From Syntrophobacterales bacterium (GTDB lineage: Bacteria; Desulfobacterota; Desulfobaccia; Desulfobaccales; 0-14-0-80-60-11): a stretch of DNA of 20,000 nt. This document shows, piece by piece, positions 1-7,900 of this stretch. Positions within the stretch are counted from its first letter, which is position 1. The number at the start of each line of letters is the position of its first letter. The notes beneath the pieces are model-generated. The model did not search any database and was not told the DNA's origin. It worked only from the letters and a program-made list of their open reading frames with translations. Location of the stretch: positions 1-20,000 of the forward strand of contig JALNYP010000066.1 in NCBI GenBank assembly GCA_023229795.1. The letters are read 5' to 3'. The position numbers were made by a program, and so were the translations under genes.

Positions 1-26
1 TACACCATTTTTCACAAAATAACTAG

Positions 27-626
27 CCCTTATGCATTTTTTCCATTAATTTCAAAATAATTTGTCCCCTCTCAGAAGGGGAACTGAACGGTTACAAAAT
101 TTATAAAGTTGCCAGCTCAGCACACCAATATATTCAGGTTGCCGGCCTTGGCAGCCTTTCGATCACAGATAACCCGCTGCTGCCTGCTGAGCGACATCTC
201 ACACGGCAAGCGGGGTCTGGTCTTGCTTGTGACCGAGAGCTGCGGTCGGGCTTAATGGCCCCACCGATGGAGGTGAGGGAATCGCAACAAATGGGGAAGT
301 TCGCTATGACCCCAGATTCAGTCCTGGCGGAGAAATACCCTTATCTCCGGTTTGGTAAGCAGGGCATTGTGGAAGAACAGAGCCGTTTCAATCAGGCCAT
401 ATCTCAGACAGAGAAGTCTAACGCCGGCATATAGGCGTTGGGGTAGGCCTGGCGCGTGACGCCATGACAATCTTCACAGACCAGGGGGGCCAGACTCCGG
501 GCCAAGGGATTCTAGACTACCTTGAAGGAGCGCGTCAAGCGGTTAAAACTTGAGTTCCAGCAGCAGATACAGCATGTCCGCCAGGAAGCGCAGGGCGGGT
601 TTCTATGCCGCCCCCAGAAGATCTGA
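27..626 (+). pseudogene. Decayed coding relic spread over three frames
   Basis: Three overlapping stretches read like protein but none is a full gene. One frame is open from 27 to the stop at 432-434; its last 59 codons follow an ATG at 255 and include MTPDSVLAEKYPYLRFGKQG. A second frame then reads GVGVGLARDAMTIFTDQGGQ and continues to a stop at 551-553. A third reads LKLEFQQQIQHVRQEAQGGF and stops at 624-626. The pieces follow one another in order, as expected for one gene (or two) broken by indels near 430 and 530. I do not recognise the family. The last piece is Gln/Glu/Arg-rich and helix-like. The alternative is chance open frames; only a homology search of the joined translation would decide. 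Confidence 0.3.
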
Positions 627-656
627 TGCCCTCAAATCACTACGTGGTTTTTTTTC

Positions 657-1502
657 TTAGGGGGGGGATTTTCTCAGAATTTTCCGCCCTTGCCGGGATT
701 TTCCTTTGAAGGTTTTCGCGGTCTTCAATGAGGGCTTGATGGCTTTATCCGGTGTAGGGGTCTCAGGCTCCTGGAGGTTTTTCCGTCCCAAAAAGACGTC
801 CATGCCAGATGTGCTCGCTTTGACATAGACAGGTTCCAGGGCTTCGAGAAACGGGTCCTTCCCCCGCCAAAAGGGGAAATTGCCTAATCTCCTGGGCTAG
901 GCGGCCGGAGCTTCCGGGAGACTGACTTCGCCGAAGAGGTCGTCGGGCAATTCCTCCCCACCCCAAAAGGAAGAGGGCTCCAGGGGCAGCTCTTCAGAGG
1001 CCGGACCCGCAACCCCGTTCAGGTTCTGGGTCTGGAGGGCAGGAGCCTTGGGGGCGTCGTAGCCCAGCAATTCAAAAAGTTCCTCCCGGCTCAGACCCGG
1101 CAGCTTGAAAAGCAGGAAGGGGTCTCGGTCAAATTCTTCGGTCAGCAGATAGAAGACCGCGGCCGTGTGTTTGCACGGGTTGGACCAATCGGGACAGGTG
1201 CAATCGGTCTCCAGGTCCCGCAGCTTGTGGGGAAAGAGAGACACCTTGGCGCCGCTGAAAACCTCCTCAATATCCTCCGGCAGCTCGCCGGCCAACAGCC
1301 GGGCCAGGGAAATAAAACGGTCTGCCAGGGCTTTCACGATTTGATACCATTGGGCCCGGGACAACGGGCGGAAAAGCACCTCCACTTCGTAGGGACGGGA
1401 CCTGGAACCCTGCACCCTGGCCCGCACGGCGCCTGGCTCGATCTTGATGTCCATCACCTGCCCCTTGCGGGCATAAGTGCGCCCCCGGGCCAGGCGACTC
1501 AA
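657..1502 (-). pseudogene. SWIM zinc-finger protein, N-terminally truncated, with in-frame amber stop
   Basis: The frame from a TTG at 1502 encodes a SWIM-type zinc-binding domain: CTCPDWSNPCKH gives the Cys-x-Cys...Cys-x-His ligands, preceded by RLARGRTYARKGQV, typical of bacterial SWIM proteins that partner SNF2 helicases. The frame meets TAG at 899-897, but the same frame continues without a shift for 79 more codons (PRRLGNFPFWRGKDPFLEAL...) to TAA at 659-657. The family normally has this FW-rich tail, so the amber codon interrupts a real gene. The usual N-terminal segment before RLARGRTYARKG is absent: TGA lies at 1514-1512, and the neighbouring frame (ILIDQLES) is closed by a TAG. No Shine-Dalgarno site precedes the TTG and no SNF2 helicase gene is nearby. 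Probably a pseudogene; a sequencing error or amber suppression is possible. Confidence 0.7.
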
Positions 1503-2007
1503 GCTGGTCGATCAAAATAGGCCGGTTCTATTGAAAACTCCTTGACCGCTTTAACTCCTTAGCCTGCTACTTGCCCGTTCGCTTCATTCTAACCTCCGGC
1601 TGATGTCAATAATGCCGACCACTATGCCGAAATGGCATATTTTGAAAATTGAAAATTCCCCGGGGCGTCCTCTCTGATACGGGGGGGAGGGACTCCGGTC
1701 CCGGGGTTTGGGCCTCCCCTTCCTCTATATATGGCACCGTTGGTCCGCCGCCGGCAGGGTCTCTGACAAGAGGGCGTCCAGCCTCAGTCCCCACCCCGCC
1801 AGGCCACCGACGAGGGGCAGGGCAAGGGTGATTAAAGGGAGAATTGGGGCATGGTGGCTGATCTGGGGTGCTTATAGGCAAAAGATGGATGCATGAGAGC
1901 CCTGTGGTGCATCGATCTCGACCCTGGCAAGGGTTCAGGCCAGGGCAAAATAGTCCTTTTTCTTCCGAAAAGGGGGTTTATACGAAGAAAATGCTACCTC
2001 TCACCAG
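1503..2007. other. Intergenic stretch with a possible membrane-protein fragment
   Basis: No convincing complete gene. On the minus strand, 1871-1725 is open and hydrophobic in the middle (PILPLITLALPLVGGLAGWG), resembling one transmembrane segment, but it has no start codon and ends at TAG 1727-1725. It may be a fragment of a membrane or holin-like protein lying downstream of the broken ORFs at 2008-2540. Several other open frames here are Pro/Gly/Arg-rich and look like GC-rich noise. No RNA gene or terminator was seen. Confidence 0.3.
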
Positions 2008-2361
2008 CTACCGCACGATGGCAATCGGACCATGAGGCGTCCGGCTGGCTGGGTTCGGCGCCTTGGGGTCGCGTTGCCCGGGCTGCGGCCTGGTCGCCGC
2101 TGGCCCCCTGACCTTCCGGCTGGGGTTGATAAGGATCTTGGCCCCCATAGGCACGTCGAGGGTATCCCTCTGTAGCCCCAGGCACTTGGTGACCAGAGCC
2201 AGGGCGTTTAGCCTGGTCCCTGCCGACCTCCATTAAAATTTCCCGAGAGTCCGCCTGTGATTCAAGTTTGGAGATAGCTCGTTTAGCCGCTAAAGGTAAC
2301 CCACTCACGGACTTGGCCCTGAAATTTGCACTTTTTAACGCCTTCTTTCCGGGCGAGTCAT
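2008..2361 (-). pseudogene. Frameshifted small gene, possibly phage-derived
   Basis: A start ATG at 2361-2359 has an ideal ribosome site (GGAGGA directly upstream) and overlaps the TGA of the ORF before it as ATGA, the usual sign of translational coupling. The reading frame is interrupted twice. After MTRP a one-base shift is needed to reach KKALKSANFRAKSVSGLPLA, and a second shift after REILMEVGRDQAK is needed to continue as ALALVTKCLGLQRDTLDVP, then MGAKILINPSRKVRG and a Pro-rich tail ending at TAG 2010-2008. The repaired product is about 117 residues, basic and helical at the start. It is loosely reminiscent of small phage DNA-binding or terminase small subunits, but I do not recognise it firmly. 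The coding look of each segment in the right order supports decay of a real gene. Confidence 0.45.
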
Positions 2362-2540
2362 TCCTCCGAAAAAAAAGTCAGAGCTGCTAAAACCTGGTTT
2401 CGACTCCGAGGATCTTCTCCTGCGGTCAATCTATAGGTCTTCTCCCTCAGGGAGTGCTGGCTTACGTGATTGGACGAAAGCTCGGAGGCTACGATAGATG
2501 CATCATTTTCTACCCATGGTATGAGGCAGAGCAACGTCAT
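2358..2540 (-). CDS. Small hypothetical protein, coupled to the downstream broken gene
   Basis: A 60-residue ORF from ATG 2540 to TGA 2360-2358. Its C-terminal half (LREKTYRLTAGEDPRSRNQV, then LAALTFFSEE) is charged and helix-like. The codons for the final Ser-Glu-Glu also make the GGAGGA ribosome site of the next ORF, whose ATG overlaps this stop. That arrangement is the main reason to believe it is or was translated. No family recognised, and no clear ribosome site precedes its own ATG. The N-terminal part could belong to a truncated longer protein. Confidence 0.3.
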   Translation of the reverse strand: MTLLCLIPWVENDASIVASELSSNHVSQHSLREKTYRLTAGEDPRSRNQVLAALTFFSEE

Positions 2541-3094
2541 TGTCCACTATCCCCGCCAAAGGGCATGGTTATCATGTCCACCATCCTTTATAAACCATCT
2601 ATCTAATAATATTAATAAAATTAAGCTTCACCTGCGCAGGAAAGATATATATGGTAGAAAATTATCTATATTGTCATATTTTTCTTCATTTTATGACCTA
2701 CTATGTTTGACTTATAAGCATTTAATTACTACAGTATGATTGCAGGATTTTTTGAGGGTCAGAGGACCATGGGGCCAGGAAAAGAGAAGAAAATCAGAGG
2801 GTGGAAAGGATGTAACCAGATGAGACGGTTGGAGGAAAGGAAGCAGTTAGTCAAGTTCTCCGAGAATTGGCAGCAAAAACTGAATATATGAAATATGGAA
2901 AGACCTGCGACCAGCCTTTAATGCAGGAAGCCATTTATATGAAGAACGGCCACGGAATGATGACCCCGGGCTTCATTTCCTGTCGAGGAGCTCGGCTTCA
3001 CTACCACCACGAGGAGGCCGACCTCCATTCATCAACCACCCGTCCAAAATGGGCGCCTTGGATGCGTGAAGCATTTGCAGGGGGGGAATAAACG
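2541..3094. other. AT-rich intergenic region upstream of the short recombinase
   Basis: The stretch about 2590-2740 is markedly AT-rich compared with its surroundings (runs such as AATAATATTAATAAAATTAA), a base shift that suggests a different origin or a regulatory region. A 74-codon frame with a TTG start runs 2867-3091 and stops four bases before the recombinase ATG; it has no known motif and I do not call it a gene. It does not encode the SAM-like N-terminal domain missing from the recombinase. Confidence 0.4.
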
Positions 3095-3709
3095 ATGGCA
3101 AAACGTCGGATTCCTGAAGTTCTCATCTCCTTGGAACAGGACCTGCTCCTACAGCAATTCATGGAGGAACCTGAACCCGTAGTCCGTGGCCGACCGTTGG
3201 ACCGGCTCGCCCGCCTTCGGGATCTCTGCATGGTACGCCTCATGCTTAACGCCGGGCTGCGGGTGGCTGAGGTTGTTAACCTGAAGTTTAAGGACCTTGA
3301 GCCCGACTCCGGGCGCCTCATGGTGCGCCAGGGGAAGGGCGGGAAGGACCGGGCGGTATGGGTGTCCGACGCCGACGTAAAGCTCATCGAGGGATACGTC
3401 GCAGCGCGTCCTGGTGCGCATGGTCCTCAGGAACACATTTTCCTCAATCGGTTCGGCCGCAAGCTCACGACCAGGTATTTGCAATGGATGCTGCGGGAGT
3501 ATGGCGAGGCAGCGGGGATCGTCAAGCAGCTCCACCCCCACATGCTCCGCCACACCTTCGCCACGGACCTGCTCCGGGCCACCAAGAACCTCAGGCTGGT
3601 CCAGAAGGCCCTGGGCCATAGCGACGTGAAAACGACGGTAATTTATACTCATATCGTGGATGATGAGCTACAGGACGCCATGCAGAACTTTAGGAATGGG
3701 AGAGAGTGA
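3095..3709 (+). CDS. Tyrosine recombinase, catalytic domain only
   Basis: A 204-residue phage-integrase/XerCD-type catalytic domain. All active-site positions are visible: Arg56 in GLRVAEV, a beta-hairpin Lys in GKGGKDR (81-84), His149-x-x-Arg152 in HMLRHTF, His175 in LGHSD and the nucleophile Tyr184 in YTH. It should cut and rejoin DNA through a phosphotyrosine link. What is absent is the N-terminal SAM-like core-binding domain (about 100 residues) that Xer proteins and most integrases carry; the protein starts directly at the catalytic fold. The start is ATG 3095 after a G-rich ribosome site. An intrinsic terminator follows at once. A gene for an HU-like protein converges on it. It may be a stand-alone short recombinase or a 5'-truncated gene; the preserved start and active site favour a working protein. 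Confidence 0.85.
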   Translation: MAKRRIPEVLISLEQDLLLQQFMEEPEPVVRGRPLDRLARLRDLCMVRLMLNAGLRVAEVVNLKFKDLEPDSGRLMVRQGKGGKDRAVWVSDADVKLIEGYVAARPGAHGPQEHIFLNRFGRKLTTRYLQWMLREYGEAAGIVKQLHPHMLRHTFATDLLRATKNLRLVQKALGHSDVKTTVIYTHIVDDELQDAMQNFRNGRE

Positions 3710-3739
3710 TATAGGTTTTAAGGAAATAGGGTTTAAGAT

Positions 3740-3769
3740 AGGGCCGGGGCCACCGGCCCTTAATTTTTT
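3740..3769 (+). terminator. Rho-independent terminator of the short recombinase
   Basis: Perfect 8-bp stem AGGGCCGG / CCGGCCCT (3740-3747 and 3753-3760) with loop GGCCA, followed by TAATTTTTT. It lies 30 bases after the recombinase stop and runs into the 3' end of the convergent HU-like gene, so the hairpin may also help end that transcript, although the minus-strand side has no good U-run. Confidence 0.8.
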
Positions 3770-4061
3770 ATCCTGCCGCCGGCACCGTTGCCAGCTCCCC
3801 CTTGAACTCCACCGCGGGCTTGAACCGCACCGTCTCTCGGGACTCCATCTTCTTCTCGCCGCCCGTCCCGAAGTGGTCATAGATCTTTCGGGCGGCCAGG
3901 GTGCGGCGGTTGAACGTCCCGAAGCCATGCAAGTGCACCTTGCCGGCCTCCAGGAGCGTCCCCTTGATGGTCCCCAGGGTGGCCTCGACCATCGCGGCCA
4001 CGTCCTTCTTGGTAAACCCGGTCTCTTCCGCTACCTTCAAGATAAGCTGAGCCTTGTTCAT
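3768..4061 (-). CDS. HU/IHF-family DNA-binding protein, divergent
   Basis: A 97-residue protein beginning MNKAQLILKVAEETGFTKKD with the HU signature HGFGTFNRR at about 45-53. HU/IHF proteins bind and bend DNA as dimers and help integrases, initiators and repressors form complexes. The arm segment differs from the family: the usual R-N-P-x-T-G loop with the DNA-intercalating proline is replaced by ARKIYDHFGTGGEKKMESRE, which has no proline. Bending may therefore be weaker or different. Start ATG 4061 has GGAGG seven bases upstream. It sits between the short recombinase and the repeat-rich region that ends at the primase-helicase gene, so a role as the element's own accessory factor in recombination or origin function is likely but inferred. 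Confidence 0.85.
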   Translation of the reverse strand: MNKAQLILKVAEETGFTKKDVAAMVEATLGTIKGTLLEAGKVHLHGFGTFNRRTLAARKIYDHFGTGGEKKMESRETVRFKPAVEFKGELATVPAAG

Positions 4062-4103
4062 ATCATCCTCCCTGTGGTTGACCTGGCGACGCCAGGATAA
4101 TTA

Positions 4104-4491
4104 GATGGACAACAGATATTTTATTGAATAAAATAAATTACTTAATCAAGATTTTACCCCTATTTTCTTGCTTTTCATGTCTATCCGACCCTGCCCCCTA
4201 AAAAAATTAAATCTAAAATTTCTAACAACAGGATCATATAGATATTCTTTTGGTCTCGATAGACATGAGATTCTGCATCTTAAAGGGTTTTGATTATTCT
4301 TATCAAATACTTAAAGCCATGTCCGGCTATGTCCACCCGCTTTTGTAAGTTATTGATATGCCGTGGGAGCCTTGCCAGTCCTGTATCTCCCCAAATGTCC
4401 ATCTCCGCCCTTCTGGAAAAAATTTATAAATGTCCATCAAAGAGCGGCATAGAAAAATACAAACATTCCCTTGTTACTGCGAATGTCCATC
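4104..4491. repeat. Iteron-like repeats in AT-rich DNA, candidate replication origin
   Basis: A nine-base word, ATGTCCATC or a one/two-base variant, recurs in the gap between the HU-like gene and the end of the primase-helicase gene. Exact ATGTCCATC is at 4395, 4430 and 4483. Variants are ATGTCCACC at 4329, ATGTCCGGC at 4319, ATGTCTATC at 4177 and its inverted copy GATAGACAT at 4258; GATGGACA (inverted, partial) is at 4104. The copies at 4177 and 4258 share flanking bases in opposite orientation (TCATGTCTATC). An AT-rich block lies at about 4115-4170. Clustered iterons beside a primase-helicase gene and AT-rich DNA are the usual layout of a plasmid or P4-like origin. The last copy lies inside the 3' end of the primase-helicase frame. 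Origin function is inferred. Confidence 0.55.
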
Positions 4492-7400
4492 AACATCGGC
4501 CTTATCAAATTCCTGGGGAGATATGTCAAAGCTATATCGGGCGGGGTCAATCTTTCTTAATCGACGCATCACTCGATTAAATTTAGGCTCTGGCCGATAG
4601 CCCTTCTGAGCGTTAGAATTAACCAAGTGATTTCGTAAAAAGAATTTCATGTCCCTTTGGATCGTCTTGGCCTCAACATCAAATTCCTCTACTATCTCTG
4701 ATTTTTTAACCGTTTCACCGTCCGGGCATTGCCAAAGCCGCCCTATAATATAGCGGAAACGGCGTGCGGCGCTTTCTGGCCCATCAAGAATTCGGTCTAT
4801 CTCTTTCTGGATCTGTGGCAAGTATTCAATGCTATGGCTCAGAAGGTAGGATCGAGTATAGCTTCCCAAGTCGCAATTTTCTGCCTCATAGATGTCCTCC
4901 AGGAACTCGCAGGCCGACGAAACATGCTGAGGCTGGACAATCACTTGGGAAAAGTCCTCAGAGGTTGACAGGTCCAGGATGGCGCTGGCGACGCTTAGGC
5001 GCGCCATGGTTTTGCGAAAGTCCTCTGCGTAAACGATGGGGAGGTCGTCGGCGCCGGCGAACTTATTGCTGAGATATTGGGCGATCCTCTTGACGTAGCC
5101 AGCAGTGTCGAAACTATTACCAAAACTATCTTCAGTGCTCCAAACGATTTGTTCGGGCTTGAGGTTCCAGGCGTAGAAGATAAGGGCCTGGAGGTCCTCA
5201 GGTTCAACTCGCCGGGGATTTTCTTGGGTATCCTTGGGAAAGTAAATCTTTTCTTTATCCTCAATGTCCCAGGAGGCGACGAACATCGCCAGGTCAATGC
5301 GGCGGATCATCATGACGGGGAAGATCCCTTTAATGGACTCGCAACAATACCTATAGCTATCCATGGTCCGCTGTTCCCAGAAATGACGCTGGTCCTTGGG
5401 GTTGCAGTTAAAAATCACCCGGGTGCAGGACTCAAACACCTTATTCTGGATTCGGTCAATCCGAGTGAGCCCGGTGTCCATGCCCTCAGCCATGGTTTTC
5501 AACTCATCCTGCTTAATGTCCTGGGCCTCGTCCACGATCAACGCCTGGCGGCTCATCTTCAAGAAGGCACCGGCCTTGACCCTCCACCCCTTGCGCTCAT
5601 CGTGTTCGCAGGCATAGGTAAGACCTGTCCGGGACGCCGTGATGCCGCTCACCCGGCTGCCCACTTTGGCGTAATCAAAAATCCCCTGGCTAATACTGGT
5701 TTTGCCGGTCCCAGTGTCGCCTACGGTGATGGCGGCCAACCAGCCGCGGATGCGGCCGTCGCCCGGGAAGTCAATCCAGAGAGGGGAGCACAGGGTCAAA
5801 AGCACTCCCCGATGAATTGCCTCACGTTCGTAAATCCGGGTGACATGCAGGCTGAGGTCCTCGATGATCTCCCCGGGCTCCATTTGCCGTAGCTTCTCCA
5901 GGCTGGACAGGCCCTTCTCCAGGGTAAAAGCCTGGTAATCCTCTTCCAGCCTGTCCAGCTTGTCCACGATCATGGTGGGCTGCTGGTCCCGGTAGGATGT
6001 GACTACCCGGCCAGTGGCCTGGTATTTACCAATCTCGACCATACCGCCACCGATGACATAAACAGGCTTTTCGACCAGTTCCAGGCGCTCTGGCGCCATG
6101 GGGCCCACCACTTGATGAGCATACACCTCCCGGATCGTGGTCCGGTCCTGATCCTCCACCCGGATCGCCGGGCGCCGGTCCTTATCGCAGACATATTCCT
6201 GCAGGTGCTTTTTGAGCTGGCCCTCGGTGGCTCGAACGCTGGCAATCATCACCCGGTCCCCCAGGGGGACCAAAATATCCTTGAGGCAGGACCTTATATT
6301 GCCCTCCGGGCCGACGCCTGAACATTTCCCGTCCTTGATGGCCCCGCAATTGGTAACTCTCACCTTGGTTACCGCGTGATAGGCGACGGTATTCTCTCCG
6401 AAGACCTGAATGGGCACCGTCACGCGCCGGCCGGCGTACTGCTCATAATCAATTTGCTCGAAGCCTTTAATAGGGACAGGTGGCTCCAGGTGGCTGGTAG
6501 GGGTGGTATAGATGTGGGGCGCAGCCTGCTGAACCATTTCTTTCAGCCGGGCCCCTGACCCCCCGTCCTTGACGATCCAGTCGGTGGCGTCCTTATGCTT
6601 CTTATCGATCTTTTGAAGGTCATAGAGCCATACCACACGGAGCGAGGGGACCTGTCCGGTCTTGACAAGCTCCTCGAAAGCTGGCACGACCAGGTTGTGC
6701 ACAGCCTCCGCACCTTCTTTGTCACAATCATAGAGCACGACGAGATGGTGGCCGACGAAATGCTTTGACCACTCAGCTTGGAAGCTCCGGGAGCCGTTCG
6801 TGGAAGAAACCCCGATGTACCCCGTCTCCTGTTCCACCAGCATGGCGTCGAACTCGCCCTCGGTGATGACCACCGTGGATCCCGGCGGCGCCGCGGCCAG
6901 GCGGTCCAGCCCCCACAATCGCTTTTGTCCATAACCGGACCAGTTGAGGGTCTTTGGCTCTTTCTTGGAGTTGTGATAGCGGATATTCACCAGCCGGGGG
7001 CCGTCCGGAGTTACGTCGAACACCGGGAAAGTGTTGCGCTCCTTTTTGGTGCACCAGCCGACCCGGAACTTGGCGATACTCGCGTCGGTGAGCCCTCGTT
7101 TCTCGTGGAGGTACTGGAGCACTTCGGGGGCCAGGTTCTTCTGGAAGGCCTCAACGTGGCCCATGGTTGGCGGCGGACGGTCAGGGCGGCCATTACCGCT
7201 GTCATGTCCTGCTGCTTTAGCATAGTGCCTGAAGGCATCTCCAGGGGTAACGAAGGGGCCGAACTCAGATGCAATCTGAAAAATGCCCTTGGACAGCTGC
7301 CCCATGCCGCCGGGTCCAGGCTCCCCAAAGTCGACATACAGGCCCCGAACATTAGGGTCGTTCCCCACGTTTATCCCCGCCGAGGGATTCTTGTCTTCTC

Positions 7401-7539
7401 GGTAAAGGGAATGACAGGGCAACCACCCATTTGCATTGGGCGTGGCCCCTGCGGCAGGACGAACCCCTAAGGACCGAAATTCTGCCTCGACGTCGATCTT
7501 GGCGAGGATCTCCGCACGTCTACTTGATCTTTCTTCCAT
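4474..7539 (-). CDS. TOPRIM primase fused to MCM-like AAA+ helicase
   Basis: About 1,021 residues from ATG 7539. In order: a degenerate CHC2-like region (about 40-90; PCHSLYREDKNPSAGI but no paired later cysteines); a TOPRIM catalytic core with Glu227 in VVITEGEFDAML and Asp271/Asp273 in VVLYDCDKEG; an OB-fold-like region with three cysteines (398, 406, 418) as in MCM N-terminal domains; an AAA+ domain with Walker A GDTGTGKT (607-614), Walker B LIVDEAQD (667-674), sensor-1 FNCNP (about 710) and RRIDLAMFV, matching the MCM arginine-finger motif SRFDL; and a C-terminal winged helix. It should make primers and unwind DNA for the element. The frame is open further up to a TTG at 7701, but a promoter-like site overlaps that part and GGAAGAAAAGG precedes ATG 7539, so I chose the inner start. 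Alternative: some AAA+ family other than MCM. Confidence 0.85.
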   Translation of the reverse strand: MEERSSRRAEILAKIDVEAEFRSLGVRPAAGATPNANGWLPCHSLYREDKNPSAGINVGNDPNVRGLYVDFGEPGPGGMGQLSKGIFQIASEFGPFVTPGDAFRHYAKAAGHDSGNGRPDRPPPTMGHVEAFQKNLAPEVLQYLHEKRGLTDASIAKFRVGWCTKKERNTFPVFDVTPDGPRLVNIRYHNSKKEPKTLNWSGYGQKRLWGLDRLAAAPPGSTVVITEGEFDAMLVEQETGYIGVSSTNGSRSFQAEWSKHFVGHHLVVLYDCDKEGAEAVHNLVVPAFEELVKTGQVPSLRVVWLYDLQKIDKKHKDATDWIVKDGGSGARLKEMVQQAAPHIYTTPTSHLEPPVPIKGFEQIDYEQYAGRRVTVPIQVFGENTVAYHAVTKVRVTNCGAIKDGKCSGVGPEGNIRSCLKDILVPLGDRVMIASVRATEGQLKKHLQEYVCDKDRRPAIRVEDQDRTTIREVYAHQVVGPMAPERLELVEKPVYVIGGGMVEIGKYQATGRVVTSYRDQQPTMIVDKLDRLEEDYQAFTLEKGLSSLEKLRQMEPGEIIEDLSLHVTRIYEREAIHRGVLLTLCSPLWIDFPGDGRIRGWLAAITVGDTGTGKTSISQGIFDYAKVGSRVSGITASRTGLTYACEHDERKGWRVKAGAFLKMSRQALIVDEAQDIKQDELKTMAEGMDTGLTRIDRIQNKVFESCTRVIFNCNPKDQRHFWEQRTMDSYRYCCESIKGIFPVMMIRRIDLAMFVASWDIEDKEKIYFPKDTQENPRRVEPEDLQALIFYAWNLKPEQIVWSTEDSFGNSFDTAGYVKRIAQYLSNKFAGADDLPIVYAEDFRKTMARLSVASAILDLSTSEDFSQVIVQPQHVSSACEFLEDIYEAENCDLGSYTRSYLLSHSIEYLPQIQKEIDRILDGPESAARRFRYIIGRLWQCPDGETVKKSEIVEEFDVEAKTIQRDMKFFLRNHLVNSNAQKGYRPEPKFNRVMRRLRKIDPARYSFDISPQEFDKADVDGHSQ

Positions 7540-7671
7540 GTATGGCCTTTTCTTCCCGAAGTTTTTGGCGGCGAGCCTTTTCCTGGTCCTTTCAGAACAT
7601 TTCGAGCTGATCATGGACCAGCTTTTCGCCCAGGAGCCGATCATTGGGCCGGAGAAAATGGACTTACCGAG

Positions 7672-7701
7672 TAAATATGCTGTTAGGTCATTCGATGTCA
7701 A
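7672..7701 (-). promoter_or_regulatory. Possible promoter of the primase-helicase gene
   Basis: On the minus strand TTGACA (7701-7696) is followed 17-18 bases later by ATATTT/TATTTA. The -35 is perfect, the -10 is weak. Transcription would start near 7665, giving a leader of about 125 bases before ATG 7539. It faces away from the repressor promoter, so one repressor could control both. The 7540-7900 region holds no other gene. Confidence 0.4.
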
Positions 7702-7865
7702 GCCTTTTTTGTTAATATGGCTTGACTATTATGCATCTTATAGAATTTAACCATCTAAGGCTCTTGAAGTTTTTTAAGAATTTCTTCGGTGATAATGGGC
7801 GGCTTAAGCTAAAAAGATTACAGCGACCTCCTCCCAACTTAACTAAAATACCCCAAATAAATATC

Positions 7866-7894
7866 TTGACAATTCTGACAAATTGACATAATTA
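7866..7894 (+). promoter_or_regulatory. Repressor promoter with three TGACA direct repeats; leaderless transcript
   Basis: TTGACA (7866-7871), a 17-base spacer and TAATTA (7889-7894). The start point should fall at or within a base or two of the ATG at 7901, so the mRNA would have no leader, as for lambda cI from PRM; no Shine-Dalgarno sequence is present. TGACA occurs three times within the promoter (7867, 7876, 7884), at 9- and 8-base spacing, a plausible operator for autoregulation. Confidence 0.65.
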
Positions 7895-7900
7895 AGTCCC

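Noticed and set aside
1606..1881. Open frames on both strands around 1600-1900
   Set aside because: Pro/Gly/Arg-rich composition typical of GC-rich antisense frames; only the hydrophobic 1725-1871 fragment was worth noting.
2390..2425. Stretch GGTTTCGACTCCGAGG resembling a tRNA T-arm, as a possible second att site
   Set aside because: It does not match the tRNA-Glu T-arm and acceptor over any useful length and has no tRNA structure around it.
2867..3091. 74-codon frame just before the short recombinase
   Set aside because: TTG start without a ribosome site, odd composition and no motif; the tight spacing may be chance.
5077..5892. 271-codon plus-strand frame inside the primase-helicase
   Set aside because: Antisense shadow of a gene with clear motifs; no ribosome site or family features.
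7540..7701. N-terminal extension of the primase-helicase (54 extra residues from TTG 7701)
   Set aside because: A TTGACA promoter-like site lies at the TTG itself, and a better start with a ribosome site exists at 7539.
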